Part shown: positions 45,446 to 58,193 of the stretch, one piece after another
How positions within the stretch are numbered: the stretch's first letter is position 1
How the letters are laid out: every line of letters starts with the position of its first letter
Assembly: GCA_032622095.1 (NCBI GenBank)
Contig: CP136064.1
Coordinates: forward strand, 184,494,209 to 184,558,208
Reading direction: 5' to 3'
Origin: Siphonodentalium dalli
Taxonomy: Eukaryota; Mollusca; Scaphopoda; Gadilida; Siphonodentaliidae
DNA length: 64,000 nucleotides
Made by a program: the position numbers and the translations under genes
The notes under the pieces: generated by a model
The model's database searches: none
What the model was told of the DNA's origin: nothing
Seen by the model: the letters and a program-made list of their open reading frames with translations, nothing else

Positions 45446-46036
45446 AGGGGTACTGTACGCCATTTTCATAAATTTCCGGTGATAACAACGATCTAATATC
45501 GATAATATATAGAAACATAAATAATTTTAGTCGAAGATGTATTCTGTAAACGCTCAGGTTAATAGGCTATCTTAAAATTTAATAATTTAAAAGTTAATAA
45601 TTTGATATAAATTGAATTTATGACTGGAGCCATAAAATGGCGTCAATTAAATTACGAATTCCCGTGTACATGACGTAATCAAATAAAGTAATTGAGGGAT
45701 ACTGGATTTGTAAACCGATCGCACACACGATCGTTTGAACATTATGATGATACGAGGAGAAAACTCAAACCACTCACTGACTAGTGATGATACAATAACT
45801 TAAATGAGTATATGTGACTAGTATGCATATAATATAACTTTTATTTGATTCATTTGGTTGAAAACTGTACAAAAATTACTCGACAACGACAATTTGTATT
45901 TTTGCATTCCGGTAAATTTGCATCCGTAACACTACTTCGTACTCAACAGACTTTCAAATAATGGAAAAATTGTTACCTTATTCTCCGACTCGGAGACAAA
46001 AGAAACCAACAACAACATGTTGGGTACAGTATCCCT
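45446..46036. mobile_element. TTAA-flanked MITE, family B
   Basis: 591 bp with ends AGGGGTACTGTACGCC and (inverse) AGGGATACTGTACCC, each against TTAA (45442-45445, 46037-46040). The interior is AT-rich, with a chance frame at 45961-46173 running past its right end. Confidence 0.75.
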
Positions 46037-46040
46037 TTAA

Positions 46041-47092
46041 GTTAGTTCTCTACTTAGTTGATTTTAACGGATTACCATGCATGGTGATTGCATGTATTTT
46101 CTTGGTAAGCGGAGAATTGACATGGGAAATTCTAGATTATTGGCGTCAACTTGTACCGTGGATCTTTACATGAGTTATTGACGAATATACCGCGGACATA
46201 TAAGCTGTTAGCAATTAGAAAACTATAACAGGTAAGAATCGAAATGGGGACTATTAAGTCAATCGAGGGATGAAAGTGGATTGATTTTCTTACATTCATA
46301 AATGCGATACTAGTTCGATCGGACAATTTTGCCCGTTGTGCCAGTACATCCCACACAATTAACAATACCCGGATGAATAATTCAAATCAACTCCGACAGA
46401 GATGTTTTACCACAAACACAATGGCGATATCTTACTTTGTATGTTCACGTAGTTCTTGACAACACGAATACTCTTTTGTCCCGCAGTATATTCATCAGGA
46501 ATGTCATTAAATGTACACTTGAACACCATTACCGGCAGTACGGTAGTACGGTTGTATTGTAAATTATTTCCGCTGGGGAGACAGAGCTGTAGGTTTTATT
46601 GAGAAATAAAGGGAATGATTGCTGATGGGGATTTATGATTTATAGCACAGAGTTCTGCATGCTGGCATTACGGAACATGTTATACACGGTTCGAGGCTGG
46701 CTCAGTTATATATATATATTATATATATAGAAAAGTATGTTAGACGGACATGGCTCATTCGAACCTCCAAATTTTGTCTACGTAATTTGGAGGGACGGAT
46801 ACGATATATAGGTCGATAAGTACACGAAATGTTGGTATGCCGGCTTCATATGCTTTGAAAAACACTTGCCAAAGTCAAAACCATTTTCCAGCCGTTTTCG
46901 TCCGAAGTCAGACAAACGCTCTTTATTGCTACCATATCAGGAATACAATATCACGGAACGCCCTTTTCTGTTCCATGTCGTGCAAATGGCTGTTTTTTGT
47001 TTGGGACACAAACACATTGTTCATAGTTGCATTTTTCATTAAGTCAATGCGTCGTTTTGGGTTACAGAATGCTCGTAGAAATGTAGTTAAGA
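46041..47092. other. Intergenic, with dispersed repeat at 46738-46840
   Basis: 46738-46840 contains ACATGGCTCATTCGAAC and TCGATAAGTACACGAAAT, with relatives at about 50125-50175 and 59815-59910. A TA microsatellite is at 46708-46730. A partial family A-like stretch (ACGCTCTTTATTGCTACC) lies near 46918. Confidence 0.5.
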
Positions 47093-47190
47093 TATTTCGA
47101 TACCGGGAAAATTTGAAAAGCGAATAATATTCATATTTTGGAGCGCAAACCGCAATGTGGCTTTAATATTCATATTATGAACTATCATTT
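47093..47190. repeat. Dispersed repeat, copy 1
   Basis: TTTCGATACCGGGAAAATTT then AAAGCGAATA and GAGCGCAAACCGC; partner at about 51114-51205. Confidence 0.65.
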
Positions 47191-47814
47191 AACTGAAATA
47201 TGAAAATGGGTTTATTCAGATATGCATTAGCGCGAAATATAAATACTCAAGCCTCAACTGTTATCACGCGGGTCAGTAAGAAGTCAACACATTAATGAGA
47301 TACTTATATGGACTTCATACGCATCAGCCGGCCTAACAGAAGTTATATAACAACTTTCGGCACAGCCCTGGATTGTTACCATAACATGACAAATCTAATT
47401 AATCTAATGCCTTCTGGCAACAGACAATGGAATCACTCATTCCAACACATTGTGGCAGTTTATTGTGAATTAAGTTGAGCTGAAATATCAATCATTAATG
47501 TTAAACTGTGAAGTAATGCGGAATCGGAATCATTACAGCAACGCCGATGGTTAAAAAAAACATACGTTTTTTAAAGATCCTTTTACACTCGGTTATATTG
47601 TCCTTCCATACATCCATTGCGTTGCTATGGCTTACATGACATGGTAAAGTTACTACATTATGGTACTTTTGTATTTTCGGGCCAGGAACCAGTCTATCCA
47701 ACAAATGACATTGAGACCGCACCAATAAACATAATCAGATTCACAAGAACAAAAATAGGCGACATACAGATGACAGGTCCCATACATATAATAACACAAC
47801 TGACTTTATTATTC
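47191..47814. other. Intergenic, nothing recognised
   Basis: No supportable frame or repeat. Confidence 0.4.
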
Positions 47815-48352
47815 TACTATAAAGTTATAATACAATGTTGTGTACAGTATGTGTTTTTCTTGTCCGAGTCCAGGTTGTGGTGAAAAGTCATATTGAACGA
47901 GACACGCAACCTGGACGAGTACAAGAAAAACTCATACTGTACACAACATTGTATAACGACATTTGTATTATCCATCTGTATGTTTATCCAAATTTTGGGA
48001 ATAAAAGATTTGTAGTTATGTTTGGTATTTGTCGGCCCTTAATTCTCTATAAAAAGCCTGTATTTTGATCACCAGAAAGCATGATTTGGAACAGTAAACA
48101 CGGAAGTGAAAAAAAAACTCAATGCGGAAATGAAACGTCTGCTAAATCCACCAGTGTTGCGCGCTCATCACAATTTCTCCGATTCATTTGGCAATAGAGA
48201 TAATTCGTGACGTCACAGAGTCCCGATAACAAAAAGTCATATTGCACACTTGGGAGTCCAATATGACATTCTGGAGTCCAATATGACTTTTTCCCGAGGC
48301 GGCTTTTGCCCAATCAGAAATAGTGTTAATTAAGGGATGGATAATAATATAT
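47815..48352 (+). mobile_element. Foldback MITE, family C copy 1
   Basis: Opens with a long hairpin: ACAATGTTGTGTACAGTATG and GTCCAGGTTG pair with CAACCTGGAC and CATACTGTACACAACATTGT about 70 bases on. Further in are a TGACGTCA box and repeated AGTCCAATATGAC(A/T)TT units. It ends near AAGGGATGGATAATAA. Second copy at 54686-55195. Confidence 0.75.
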
Positions 48353-50356
48353 GATATTCCTGATTATGATTGTTTTTACAATAAAAAAAAAACACACTTT
48401 CGTTGGCAATATTCATTTTCACTTAGAATTTGTATTTACGTTGCGATAAAAATAAAGTATTCAGGTTTGAGCCCGTGAAATATAAAACAACAAAGTTGTT
48501 TCCGAATTCGCAGAATAGAGTGTTTCTTGTCCAAACTGAATCACCCGCTCCATTCGTATTAACATGGGGCTTTCAGCGTTACTGTGAAATCCAACCATAG
48601 CTTTGCAATATTCGAGAGCTTCATATCCTGTTGTGAGACTTATATTTATTATGTTATACTCCGGAAACTAAAACGTATTTAGAAAGAGATGATCCATCTT
48701 TTACATAGTGGGGTGAATATAGAGTGAAACAGAAGGAGACACAAAAAAGGAAAACAAGTGTTAAAAATCCCGATTCTAGGCATCAAATACCACAATTTAT
48801 CGCCATCAAAGTTGCTTACAATCCTTTTATTTGAATTCCGAATACCTGTTAAGACAGGGGTATGAATCCTTAATACCGGCTAACAGCGGGGTATGAATCC
48901 TTACCGACTAACAGCGGGGTATGAATTCCACGTACATGTAGTGCCTAATCATGGCATGCTTTCCGCGTACCAAAAGGGGGGGGGGGGTGACACCCTCATA
49001 TTTAATGTTCGCATACATGGTCAAACGTTATATGGTGTGAAGGAGAAGATCTCTCGATTTTTTCGACCATCCAGGGCGCAAAGTCCAAAGCCCAACTACT
49101 ACTTCCCGCAAACGTTATAGAGTGCAACTGTCAACATGCCTGCAGACATTGTAGGTGCCAGTGACTTTATCATATATGAAAGCCCGGATAGTGTTGGTAA
49201 TTACTGAGTTGAGCAGAATAGCACCACAGCGAGTCAACAGAGTGTATTATACTTATGCACCATAGTATATAAAATGAATTACCAAACTAGTAGTTAACAA
49301 TTAGTCGTTCATACTATGTACGAATGTACCATTGTACGAAAGCAAACATAGTCCATTCCAACGTCTATTGAAATAGTTCCATGCCCATGATCGTATAGGA
49401 AAGAGCACTCGAAAACAGCACTGCATGCCTTGCTGGGATCGAATAGATTTGTCGATCTAAATGAAAATACATATGTATGCCATGTGATTCGACGCTCCCA
49501 ATGGTAGACATATAGCGCAATGGTTTAAATTGGGACTTCCATGCAAATCTCTGGAGCAAAGGTTACAGAGTTGCAAGTGTATCCATGCATGTGTGGCTTG
49601 ATGCGATATTGAAATCAAAATATTATGGTCAGGTGGTTCAACTTGCAACTTGTTCCATTAGATGTTTTAGTGTATTTATTTTATAATTTTATATTGATTT
49701 TGCAAAAGTAGATAAAGTGTTGTAATTCCAGAAAAAGATTCTCAAAAATAAATTTATAGTAAGTTTTATAATTTACGCAGCCATCTGTGAATGTCTGTCA
49801 CGGCAAACTAACGCTCGCTTAACAAAACGATGCCCAATTAAATAATATGACTACCTGCTTCATATGCAAGTTTTGCCCCGGAGATTTGATGGAAATCCCC
49901 ACTCAAAATAGGTCACTCGACCCCATGTTAACGTGGTTCTGTGTTTGTATGTGTTTTTTTTTTAAAGAAATGACATTATTCGGTTCTATTGTGTCGTGTC
50001 GACTTCCAAAGATGACCGAAAGCAATGCAATCACGATAGCTCAATTATCTGTAGCACTCTTAATTTGATTGTAACCTGTTGTCGAAAATGTCTACATACT
50101 CGCATGACTTGACTTTTTTAAACTGACATGGCTCGTTCGAACTCCAAAATTGTGTTAACAAATTTGGTAAGAGGAATCTCAAAACAATGCAAATTTGTGG
50201 ATATATATACACATGCAGTGCTGAAAATACATGTTTTATTTTTTAAATCAGCGGTATAAAAATTGCACCCATATATAGACGATCTAGAAAGGCAAAAGTT
50301 TTTTGATGCTTAAAACAATGAAATAGCAGTACGTGAAGTTTTAAAATAATTTCATG
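48353..50356. other. Intergenic with a short tandem repeat
   Basis: 48849-48930 has three copies of a GGGGTATGAATCCTTA-type unit. A G9 run lies near 48978. Frames at 49365-49648 and 49847-50068 have no support. 50125-50175 belongs to the dispersed repeat noted at 46738. Confidence 0.45.
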
Positions 50357-50360
50357 TTAA

Positions 50361-50805
50361 AGATACGGGCGGCGTTGGCGTGGGTATGCTGTTAAAATAT
50401 TCACCTCCGTCAAAAACCGCCATAAACAGAAAGAAGAGTAAACTATGTAAACAAAAGCAAAAAAACGTTACAGAACCTGGCTTTTGTTTAGATCCGGATA
50501 TGGTAAACATAATGAGCGTTTATTTGTTCACTGTTTTCCTGATATGGAAATAATAAAGAGCGTTTATATCATTTGTGTGTGACTAACCAATATAATTGAG
50601 CTGTGTTATGTAAACAGAAGCAAAACTTCTGTAACACGAGCAGGCTCTTGTTTACGTAAACCATCGTACGTCTTGACGACAATATACTGTTTACACGCTG
50701 ATTATGTCTGGCATATGAACAAAACTATATATATTTTAATATTCCTTCTGTTGATGGCGATTTGAACAAATATGAATATTTCTGTAACGAACGCCACCCG
50801 TGCCT
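50361..50805 (-). mobile_element. TTAA-flanked MITE, family A copy 3
   Basis: Inverted relative to copies 1 and 2, 445 bp, with both termini (AGATACGGGCGGCGTT and inverse AGGCACGGGTGGCGTT) against TTAA at 50357-50360 and 50806-50809. Confidence 0.85.
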
Positions 50806-52183
50806 TTAAGATAACGCAAGATACCTTTTCCAATCATTTTCATTTGTTTATCACCGATAGATGCGTCCCGAATCGAGTAGTAAATATTTACAATTGAGCG
50901 TAGTTCAGACGGTGTTTTCTATGGTGTGGTCTGGTCGATTTGCTTCAGATTTTCGGCGATGTTAATAGAATGTTATATTCCTTCAGTTGGCATAGCGCCT
51001 GATTACTAACTTATCAGTTTCACGGACCCAAACAAGTACATAATATGTCTTTAATACTTCAATGTGTCTTTCTGTGACATAGAGTGATCAAGGAAAGGTA
51101 CTTCTATCGACATGTTTCGATACCGGGACACATTCAAAAGCGAATATTATTAGGTGCACTTTGAAGCGCAAACCGCCATGGGACTTTAATATATACACTT
51201 GAAGAAATTATATTTCACCGTTAACGTCCTGTGACCCAATTGGTTGCTATACATATATAACATTATATACGGTCTGCACACAGTATTTATAAACCGGTTC
51301 CGGTAAATGATCGATGAGTTTGTCCTGTGTATTCAAGTCCTATTTTGTATGAAACTCTTAACCAAAGCGCACTGGTAAAACCTAATTACCTAATAAGCTC
51401 ATTATGGTACTCGGAGAGTCTTTAGAATTCTATATCAAACAAAAATAATCACACTGGTGCCACGCAGGTGCATCAAAGAGCACGGACATCAAATATTAAA
51501 TGTCTATACACCGATGGATTGTACATAGATTGGTACATGCGCTGGTAAGGATGTGTGTGATTTAATCTTTTCATCACGAGAGCTGCGTTGGTGCAGCATT
51601 AAATACCCCGTGACAGTGCATTCCATAGGGAGACTCGCATATACATGTATAAGAGAATGCACTGGCTTACAAGAGCAAGGTAAATACTGTTAAGCCAATG
51701 CATTCCCTTATATATGCGGGGCGCCATTTGGGCGACTCGCATATATACGAGAATGCATTGGCACAGGGTTTTCGCCAAAAAAAAATCAGGAAGCTCCAGA
51801 CATCAAAGATTTAATCCTTCATGTTACACTCAGTGACGAACAGTGGGCATTCTACTGCATCACGAAAGTATGTTGTGTCAAAACCGTGGACATATAACGC
51901 ACTGTCTGTGTACAGTCTCAATTGAGAAGTTCAGCGGCGATCAATGGCGCAGGTACTCATAGCACTGTCTCGTTCTACGTGCTCGCCAATTTGGAACATA
52001 CACACACAGAACGACACGAGTGTGTTAATATGGGTTGTTGATACGGTACGAGTGATAACGCAGAAGGATAGTACGAGTGGCACAGCCTCGAGTTATATCC
52101 TTCCTGGTAAAAATAAAACATCGCCTGATCGCTACGATAGGCTACGATATGCCTGCGGTATTGTCGTGAGCATGCACAGTGGT
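50806..52183. other. Intergenic with two dispersed repeats
   Basis: 51114-51205 is copy 2 of the repeat at 47093. 51580-51800 has AGAGCTGCG, GGGAGACTCGCATATA, a small palindrome and GGCACAGGGTTTTCGCC, matching the outer element at 31775 and 35283. No gene recognised. Confidence 0.5.
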
Positions 52184-53128
52184 AGTCCAAGTCGAACTAA
52201 ACCATCTAAGCTATTGGCATAGCGATATGCTAGTTCTAGTACGATTACGTCCCCTTACCATTTGTATGACATGTTTTTTTTGCGTTAGTGATCAGCTCAC
52301 ATAAAACCACAATTTAATGTAATCAAATACTACAATTGCGACAATAAACCGTTTATTCCGTAGAAGACATGATATTTGTTCTGAAAACCACATCAGTTGT
52401 CAATTGAAAGCGGTAATTTAATGTGAAATAAAGACATTTCCGCTGTTTACATATTATAAAAGTATTCGAACTCAACTGACCTCACGAAGTGACATCGGCA
52501 TATTCCGGCGCAAATACCATATCAATCGCAAGGTAAACATAAACCAAACCACGTGGTCGTACATTGAATTAATTATATCACTTATACCCGGTAATTTGTA
52601 AATTAAAAATTGTATATATCGCGAGACGTTCCGTGTAAGCAATGTTTAATTAACAAGTAATATAGGACCACTTACAATACAAATAAACACATAATAGTGA
52701 TGGAAAATGTTAACATCACACGATGTTGAGTAAGGGAAGTATTCGATTGTTATGGGCGTATTCGATTGACGACACATAAGCCGAACTTTGCCGAGTACAT
52801 TACGGAACACCTCGGCTTTCAGTTAAAACGTAAACAAACATGTGTTAGTCCTGATAAACCTGAATATTCTGTGTGTAATTTAACATGAAATTTAGATGAG
52901 TATACACCATTGTGACGATAAGATGTCACTCTTTCTGGTATATATATCACCAGGTATTGATATGTTAGGTAAAATCGAGTAAAATAGACTACAATTCCCG
53001 CCACCAACCCTGGGCGTAACTCATGTCATACAGATGGCAATAACGGGACGTACTCGTACTAAAACTAACATCTCGCTATCACAATATCTTAGCTGGTTTT
53101 AGTACGAGCAGACTTGGACTAGCACACC
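52184..53128. repeat. Decayed inverted-repeat element
   Basis: About 90 bp at 52184-52272 (GTAGTCCAAGTC, TAGCGATATG, TAGTTCTAGTACGA) recur inverted at about 53036-53128, roughly 70 per cent alike, around a 0.76-kb spacer with no recognised protein. Confidence 0.55.
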
Positions 53129-54685
53129 CACCACCAGTGATTTCCCCACCTGCACTTTAAAATCGCAGCGTCTGAGGTCACACTAAAAGGTTAATTACGT
53201 TAATCGTCCACTTTCCGAATAAGGCTGATAAAAGCCTACTCCATGGGTGACCACTCTTCATCATTATCATTCATTTACATGACACGTCTATAGACATTTC
53301 GTTCCGCTATTAATTGAGTACAAATGATTATCAAACTGTATGTCACAAACATCGTTAATAATCAGTCAAATTCATTTTACTGGTTGTGGAAAAATCAGTG
53401 TTTTGAATCGCATGCAAAGACGTTGATAAAAGCGGACTATTCCACGACGAGATGAAAGGCATTGTAGCTACTTTTGTATAACTTGGATTCGGCGTTTCAA
53501 ATCGCGCCCTCGTTTTGTGAAGTGTGCTTCTTGGACGAAGTCATTTGTGTTGATGTTGTAATGATTTCTGAATATATCGTAAGTCTCAAGAATGTCCGAC
53601 TAAAACCACCTGTATTTCACCGGCGGAAGATTAAAATCAGTCATCTTCTGCAGCTCAGTTTTCTCACCCTGGGAAAACGTTTTATCGCACAACGTTGACA
53701 ACATTAAAATGCACTATATTGATTAAGGTGAGGGCCCAAACTGCTTATTTTCAAACAACTTTTTTGTTGTTAAATCATAATGTACTGAAGTCTGAAATTT
53801 ATGTTATGATGTTAGAAATTCGTCCATTCTTATAACAATATTTTTCATTTTGCGGATTCATATTTATAAAAAATGAAGACGAAAAGAGTGTACTATGTTC
53901 TCAAATGTCTTATTACATGTAGCCGTGTAAGCGCTGTAAAACTATTTACTATTTCTGCAGAGGCATTGTCTCCTAGCAACCTTAAGCTCCTCTTGAAACT
54001 TAATATGTGTGGAAACCTCCATTGGTTTTAACAGATCAAACTCACTAAAAGGCGTTGCATTCGGAACTTCATACGATGCATCCTGGTTAATTTTTGGTTT
54101 TGGTGTCCCAACTCAGAGAGTCGCACATTTTCATGGCTGGACTCGAAATTCACTAAATGTGCACTGAATGTGATTAGTTGTTTCTCCTGAAGTTCAGTAA
54201 ACTTGGTAATGTAAGCGTAACCGTTAATCGCATGACTTACAGTAGCCACGAGCTTGTCATGACATCACATGTGCACACGCAATCCACCAATGAGATAAAC
54301 ACCACGATAATACCCTATATTGGTTATATTCTGGGTAAATACATAGGAACACACGCATCTATAATACACGTGTTTGTAACATGTACATCTCACCGTTGAT
54401 ATATTAAATGGAATAAGTTCTCAAAGTGACATATACATCTCACCGTTGATATATTAAATGGACTAAGTTCTCAAAGTGACATGTCTTTCAAGTAAGTTCT
54501 CCAAAATATCCGATAATTTGTTAGAGTCTGCGGTCTATGTACATGTAGATTTTTTGGAACAATTTGTATTATATGATGACATTATTATCCTTTATGGGCC
54601 GGATTCATTATACACCCGCAACGGGTATAGTGGGATATTTATTCAAGTTATTAATCAATATTTTTGTTTTTGAGATCTACAGAAA
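53129..54685. other. Intergenic, with a 50-bp tandem duplication at 54385-54483
   Basis: Two copies of a unit starting ACATCTCACCGTTGATATAT at 54385 and 54435. A minus-strand frame at 54028-54249 is helical in composition but has no domain or firm splice sites. Confidence 0.5.
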
Positions 54686-55195
54686 TATATTATAAAGTTA
54701 TTATACAATGTTGTGTATACATGTGTTTTTTCTTGTACGAATCCAGGTTGTGGTGAAAAGTATGACTTTTCACGACAACCTGGACGAATACAAGAAAAAC
54801 ACATACTGCATGTACACAACGTTGAATAATGACATTTTTAGTATCCATCTGTATGTTTATCCAAATTTTGGGAATAAAACTTTTGTGGTTATTTTTGATA
54901 TTTTTCGGCACTTGATTCTCTATAAAAGCCTGTATTTGATCACCAGAAAGCATGATTTGGAAAAGTAAACACGGAATCCACCAGAGTATTGCGCGCGCAT
55001 CGCAATTTCACCGATTCACTTGGAAAATAGAGTTATTTTGTGACGTCACGGATTCCCGATAAAAAAAGTCATATTGGACTCGATTGAGTCCAATATGACT
55101 TTCGGGAGTCCAATATGACTTTTTCCCGGATTATCATTTGACAGCGTTTGCCCAATCAGAACAAAAATGGTCAGTTAAGGGATGGATAATAAATA
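54686..55195 (+). mobile_element. Foldback MITE, family C copy 2
   Basis: Same order as 47815-48352: terminal hairpin with CCAGGTTGTGGTGAAAAG, GTTTATCCAAATTTTGGGAA, TGACGTCA, then AGTCCAATATGACTTT units and GGGATGGATAATAA. Confidence 0.78.
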
Positions 55196-56296
55196 CAAAT
55201 ATTGGCAAAGAAGCACATTGAGCAGAAACAACTATAATTTTAATATTAAATACACGTCCTCATCAACACCAAGCACGTCTTAATCGCGTCGTCAGGATTC
55301 ATTGATAATAAAACCATTAAAATTGAGCGCAGAGAAACTTGATAATTTATGTTATAAAGTGTCCATTATTATGAGGTGTTCTATACAATATAAATTTGTC
55401 GCCTTTTGCCGCATATATACATACATTTTAAGAGCCTACATTTTGGTCAGTTGTTTTGAAACTTATAGCCAAAGTGTCAGGTAACCTTTCATGAACCTTT
55501 TATATATATATATATACCTTTATTTCCTCTAGCTATCCGATTGTGTTATTGTTCATTGGGTCGTGAAATGCCACCAGTTATTTGACTGATCAAGTTGATT
55601 CTTGCAATATACTTGAAGGCTAATTTCTGGAAAATGCCATTTGTATAATAGCTAATGGAATTACACAACTTTCACTGAGTATGTAGTAAACCGTGAAGTG
55701 CATTTTACAGGTAGTTTTCCGGTCACATCTTGGCTCACCAACGTATATATTGCCTCTAAAATTGCCAGGCAAACTTGCCAGTGTGTGAACTTATACTTGT
55801 TACACATAGGCCTCAACAGAGCACCTTGCTTTTATAAACACCAAAATGTACTCTAACTCAGAGAACTTTTCAATTCGGGAACGAATGTGAAATTTTTCTA
55901 TTTTCAGACGAAGAGTTGAGACATTATTCGGACAATCCTGAGGCTAGTTCTTCAATCATATACCCGCTGTCACCAACACGATAATTCTCCTGGTTCTTAT
56001 TAACCAGAAACATGTGTTATTACATGACTACAATTATTGTAACAATTCTCCATCAGCATTACTTTAAATTGACAACATATTACATCTATGTTGTACATGT
56101 ATAAATATGTTATAGCACGGCTAGTACTTCACCTGTCATGAGTACACCATTAATTTGTGTATCCACTCTGTTATCACTTATTCTCTGTATATTAATCACG
56201 ATGACGAGTAATTAAACTATCTAAGAAAAATATAGTATTAGAAGTAGAAAGAGATCCAAAAATAATATATACTGTACATCAGCGATTGTCACTAAC
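55196..56296. other. Intergenic, nothing recognised
   Basis: TA microsatellite near 55500-55516. No gene supported. Confidence 0.4.
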
Positions 56297-56512
56297 CTTG
56301 TATGACATCTTGATATCCGAATCGCCCGGACAAGATCCAAGTCAGCGTTTCTATGGTACAGACGCCACCGCACCAAATGCAATACTTTACATAGTCGTTG
56401 TGTGTGTTCAATAGAGAAACAACATGAATGGCGCGTTCGATCTTTGTATCCAATGGCAGGCTAGTTAATTGAACTGCGTTTGCTTTAATGCTAACAGTTA
56501 ACATAAACTTTT
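56297..56512 (-). CDS. Possible exon 2 of a GPCR-like gene or pseudogene
   Basis: 216 bp between acceptor CTTCCTCGTTAG and donor GTTAGT, phase 1 at both ends, encoding 71 whole codons. The middle NAVQLTSLPL resembles the end of a second transmembrane helix, and YVKYCIWCGGVCTIETLTW resembles the start of a third with its disulphide Cys. GRFGYQD lies where DRY-type motifs occur but does not match one. The presumed TM2 lacks the usual LAxAD. I therefore rate this as a weak rhodopsin-like GPCR resemblance, maybe a decayed copy. Exon 1 would be 58070-58193, in matching phase. Confidence 0.3.
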
Positions 56513-58069
56513 CTAACGAGGAAGATATGTCACGAAGATTACATTGTTACACTTATCTCTAGTCCACGAACACTGTGACGCAGAATCACAGTATTTAACC
56601 CTGCAATATTTTATGAAATAAAAAACAGTCGGTCGATACATTGTAGATAACAATATATAGACAGTTTATACTTATTTAGAGATAATTGTGCGTTTGTTTT
56701 TGACTTGATCCGTTGCACATTTATGATTGCACCCCAAAGCAATCGCTAAAATTGAACAAATTACAAATAATTGTATGGAACTTGAGGCAAATGTAAAACG
56801 CCAAACTGCATATTCTTTTTTCTGTTGATGATCGAATATAATAGGGCACTCAGTAATTTTATTCAGACATATATAAGAAGCGAGTAATCTGACAATAACG
56901 AGCCAATGCATGACACGAACTTTATATTTCCCAATTTATGCTTGTATATTACCCATTTATTTCCATGTAATATTATATGTCTGTTTTCTTTATTTTCTAT
57001 ATGTGTACATGTACAATTATATTGCCATACGCGAATGTATTTGTTTGTGGCCGTGCTGTTAAGATATATCTATCACAACTTTGAGTCGGATCTCGAACAT
57101 TTTAGTGTTGTTATTCTCTGACAGTTATGCCATTTTATATTTCATGCTGTTTCTTTACATATTGCCAATGTAATGAGCTATAATATAAATCAACACACCA
57201 TCACGAATGGTAAATGTAGCCCGTGTATAGGATTGAAGCCTCAAATTATGCTCCTATTTGTTACACCCCGGTCCGATTCCAGTGCAGATCGATAATAGGT
57301 CGATACATTTAGTATGACTTTTTGAGTCACATAATCTAGATAAAACTCTTTCTATACTAAATGGATTCTCCCATTCAGTTATAAAGTCAACACTGAAATG
57401 GCCTATTATTCATCTGGAGGGGTGTTCAGAAAACAATAAGCAGACGACAGATATTAAAAGTCCTATTTATTGAAGGGAATTTTTCAGATAATAAGATCAA
57501 AACATGTCTGTTGAACTTATTATCAGAACATTTCGTAAGGGATAACTAGGCCTACTCATCAGTGGGTATTTACTAGCAACCACCAGCGCACCACATGCAG
57601 GCGCGCGTGGTTGCGTATTGCTTGGGCGCTGTTGAAAGTGCGAATTGGCAGTGAACCAACGAGCTGAAAATAAAATTGGCTACTTCACTATTTCCGAAGA
57701 ATTCCCAGTCTATTTAGACGTCATGGAACGGTTCATGGCATCATTTACGTCATTTTTGGCTTTGCAAGCCAGAATCCAGATAAAATTTCACAATCCATGA
57801 CAAGTATTGCCATGTCGTCTCCACCGGGGCCACTGCATGATGGTATACATACATTATTCTTAGAGTTATGTCGCCGATAAAAATGCAAATTCGAGGCACA
57901 TTGTGTGTAGTTGCTCCACTACCATCACGTACGATTCATATTATAGAATAGGCTAAAGATGCCCGTCTAATTAGACACAATAAACTGCCATCTGACGTTC
58001 ACTTAAAGATATACCGATGCACACACGGCAGACGACACACGTATCTGCATTTAATCAGCGACAACATAC
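56513..58069. other. Possible intron with MITE fragment
   Basis: 57345-57480 matches 24285-24446 (TCTATACTAAATGGATTCTC, AATAAGCAGAC). The rest is unrecognised. Confidence 0.4.
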
Positions 58070-58193
58070 CCGTGACCATGCGATTACGGGTAGAGATAAT
58101 ACCACAGAGGGTTGAATTCCCCACGTAGAAACCAACGACACCCGGAACGCAGACGACAATTTGCCCAGATATACGAATCAGTTTGTCTTCCAT
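58070..58193 (-). CDS. Possible exon 1 of a GPCR-like gene or pseudogene
   Basis: ATG at 58193 opens 41 codons ending at a GTATGT donor in phase 1. The sequence IVVCVPGVVG followed by a GNS motif and a basic STRNRM turn is similar to the first transmembrane helix and first intracellular loop of rhodopsin-like receptors. Joined in phase to 56297-56512 it would cover the first three helices at most. No further exons were found downstream, so it may be truncated. Evidence is splice-site agreement plus composition only. Confidence 0.3.

Noticed and set aside
51944-52222. 92-residue plus-strand frame
   Set aside because: Ends inside the inverted-repeat element at 52184 and has no domain or codon signal.
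54028-54249. Helical minus-strand frame, 73 residues
   Set aside because: Start codon is non-ATG and I found no convincing acceptor; a possible GTGAGT donor alone is not enough.
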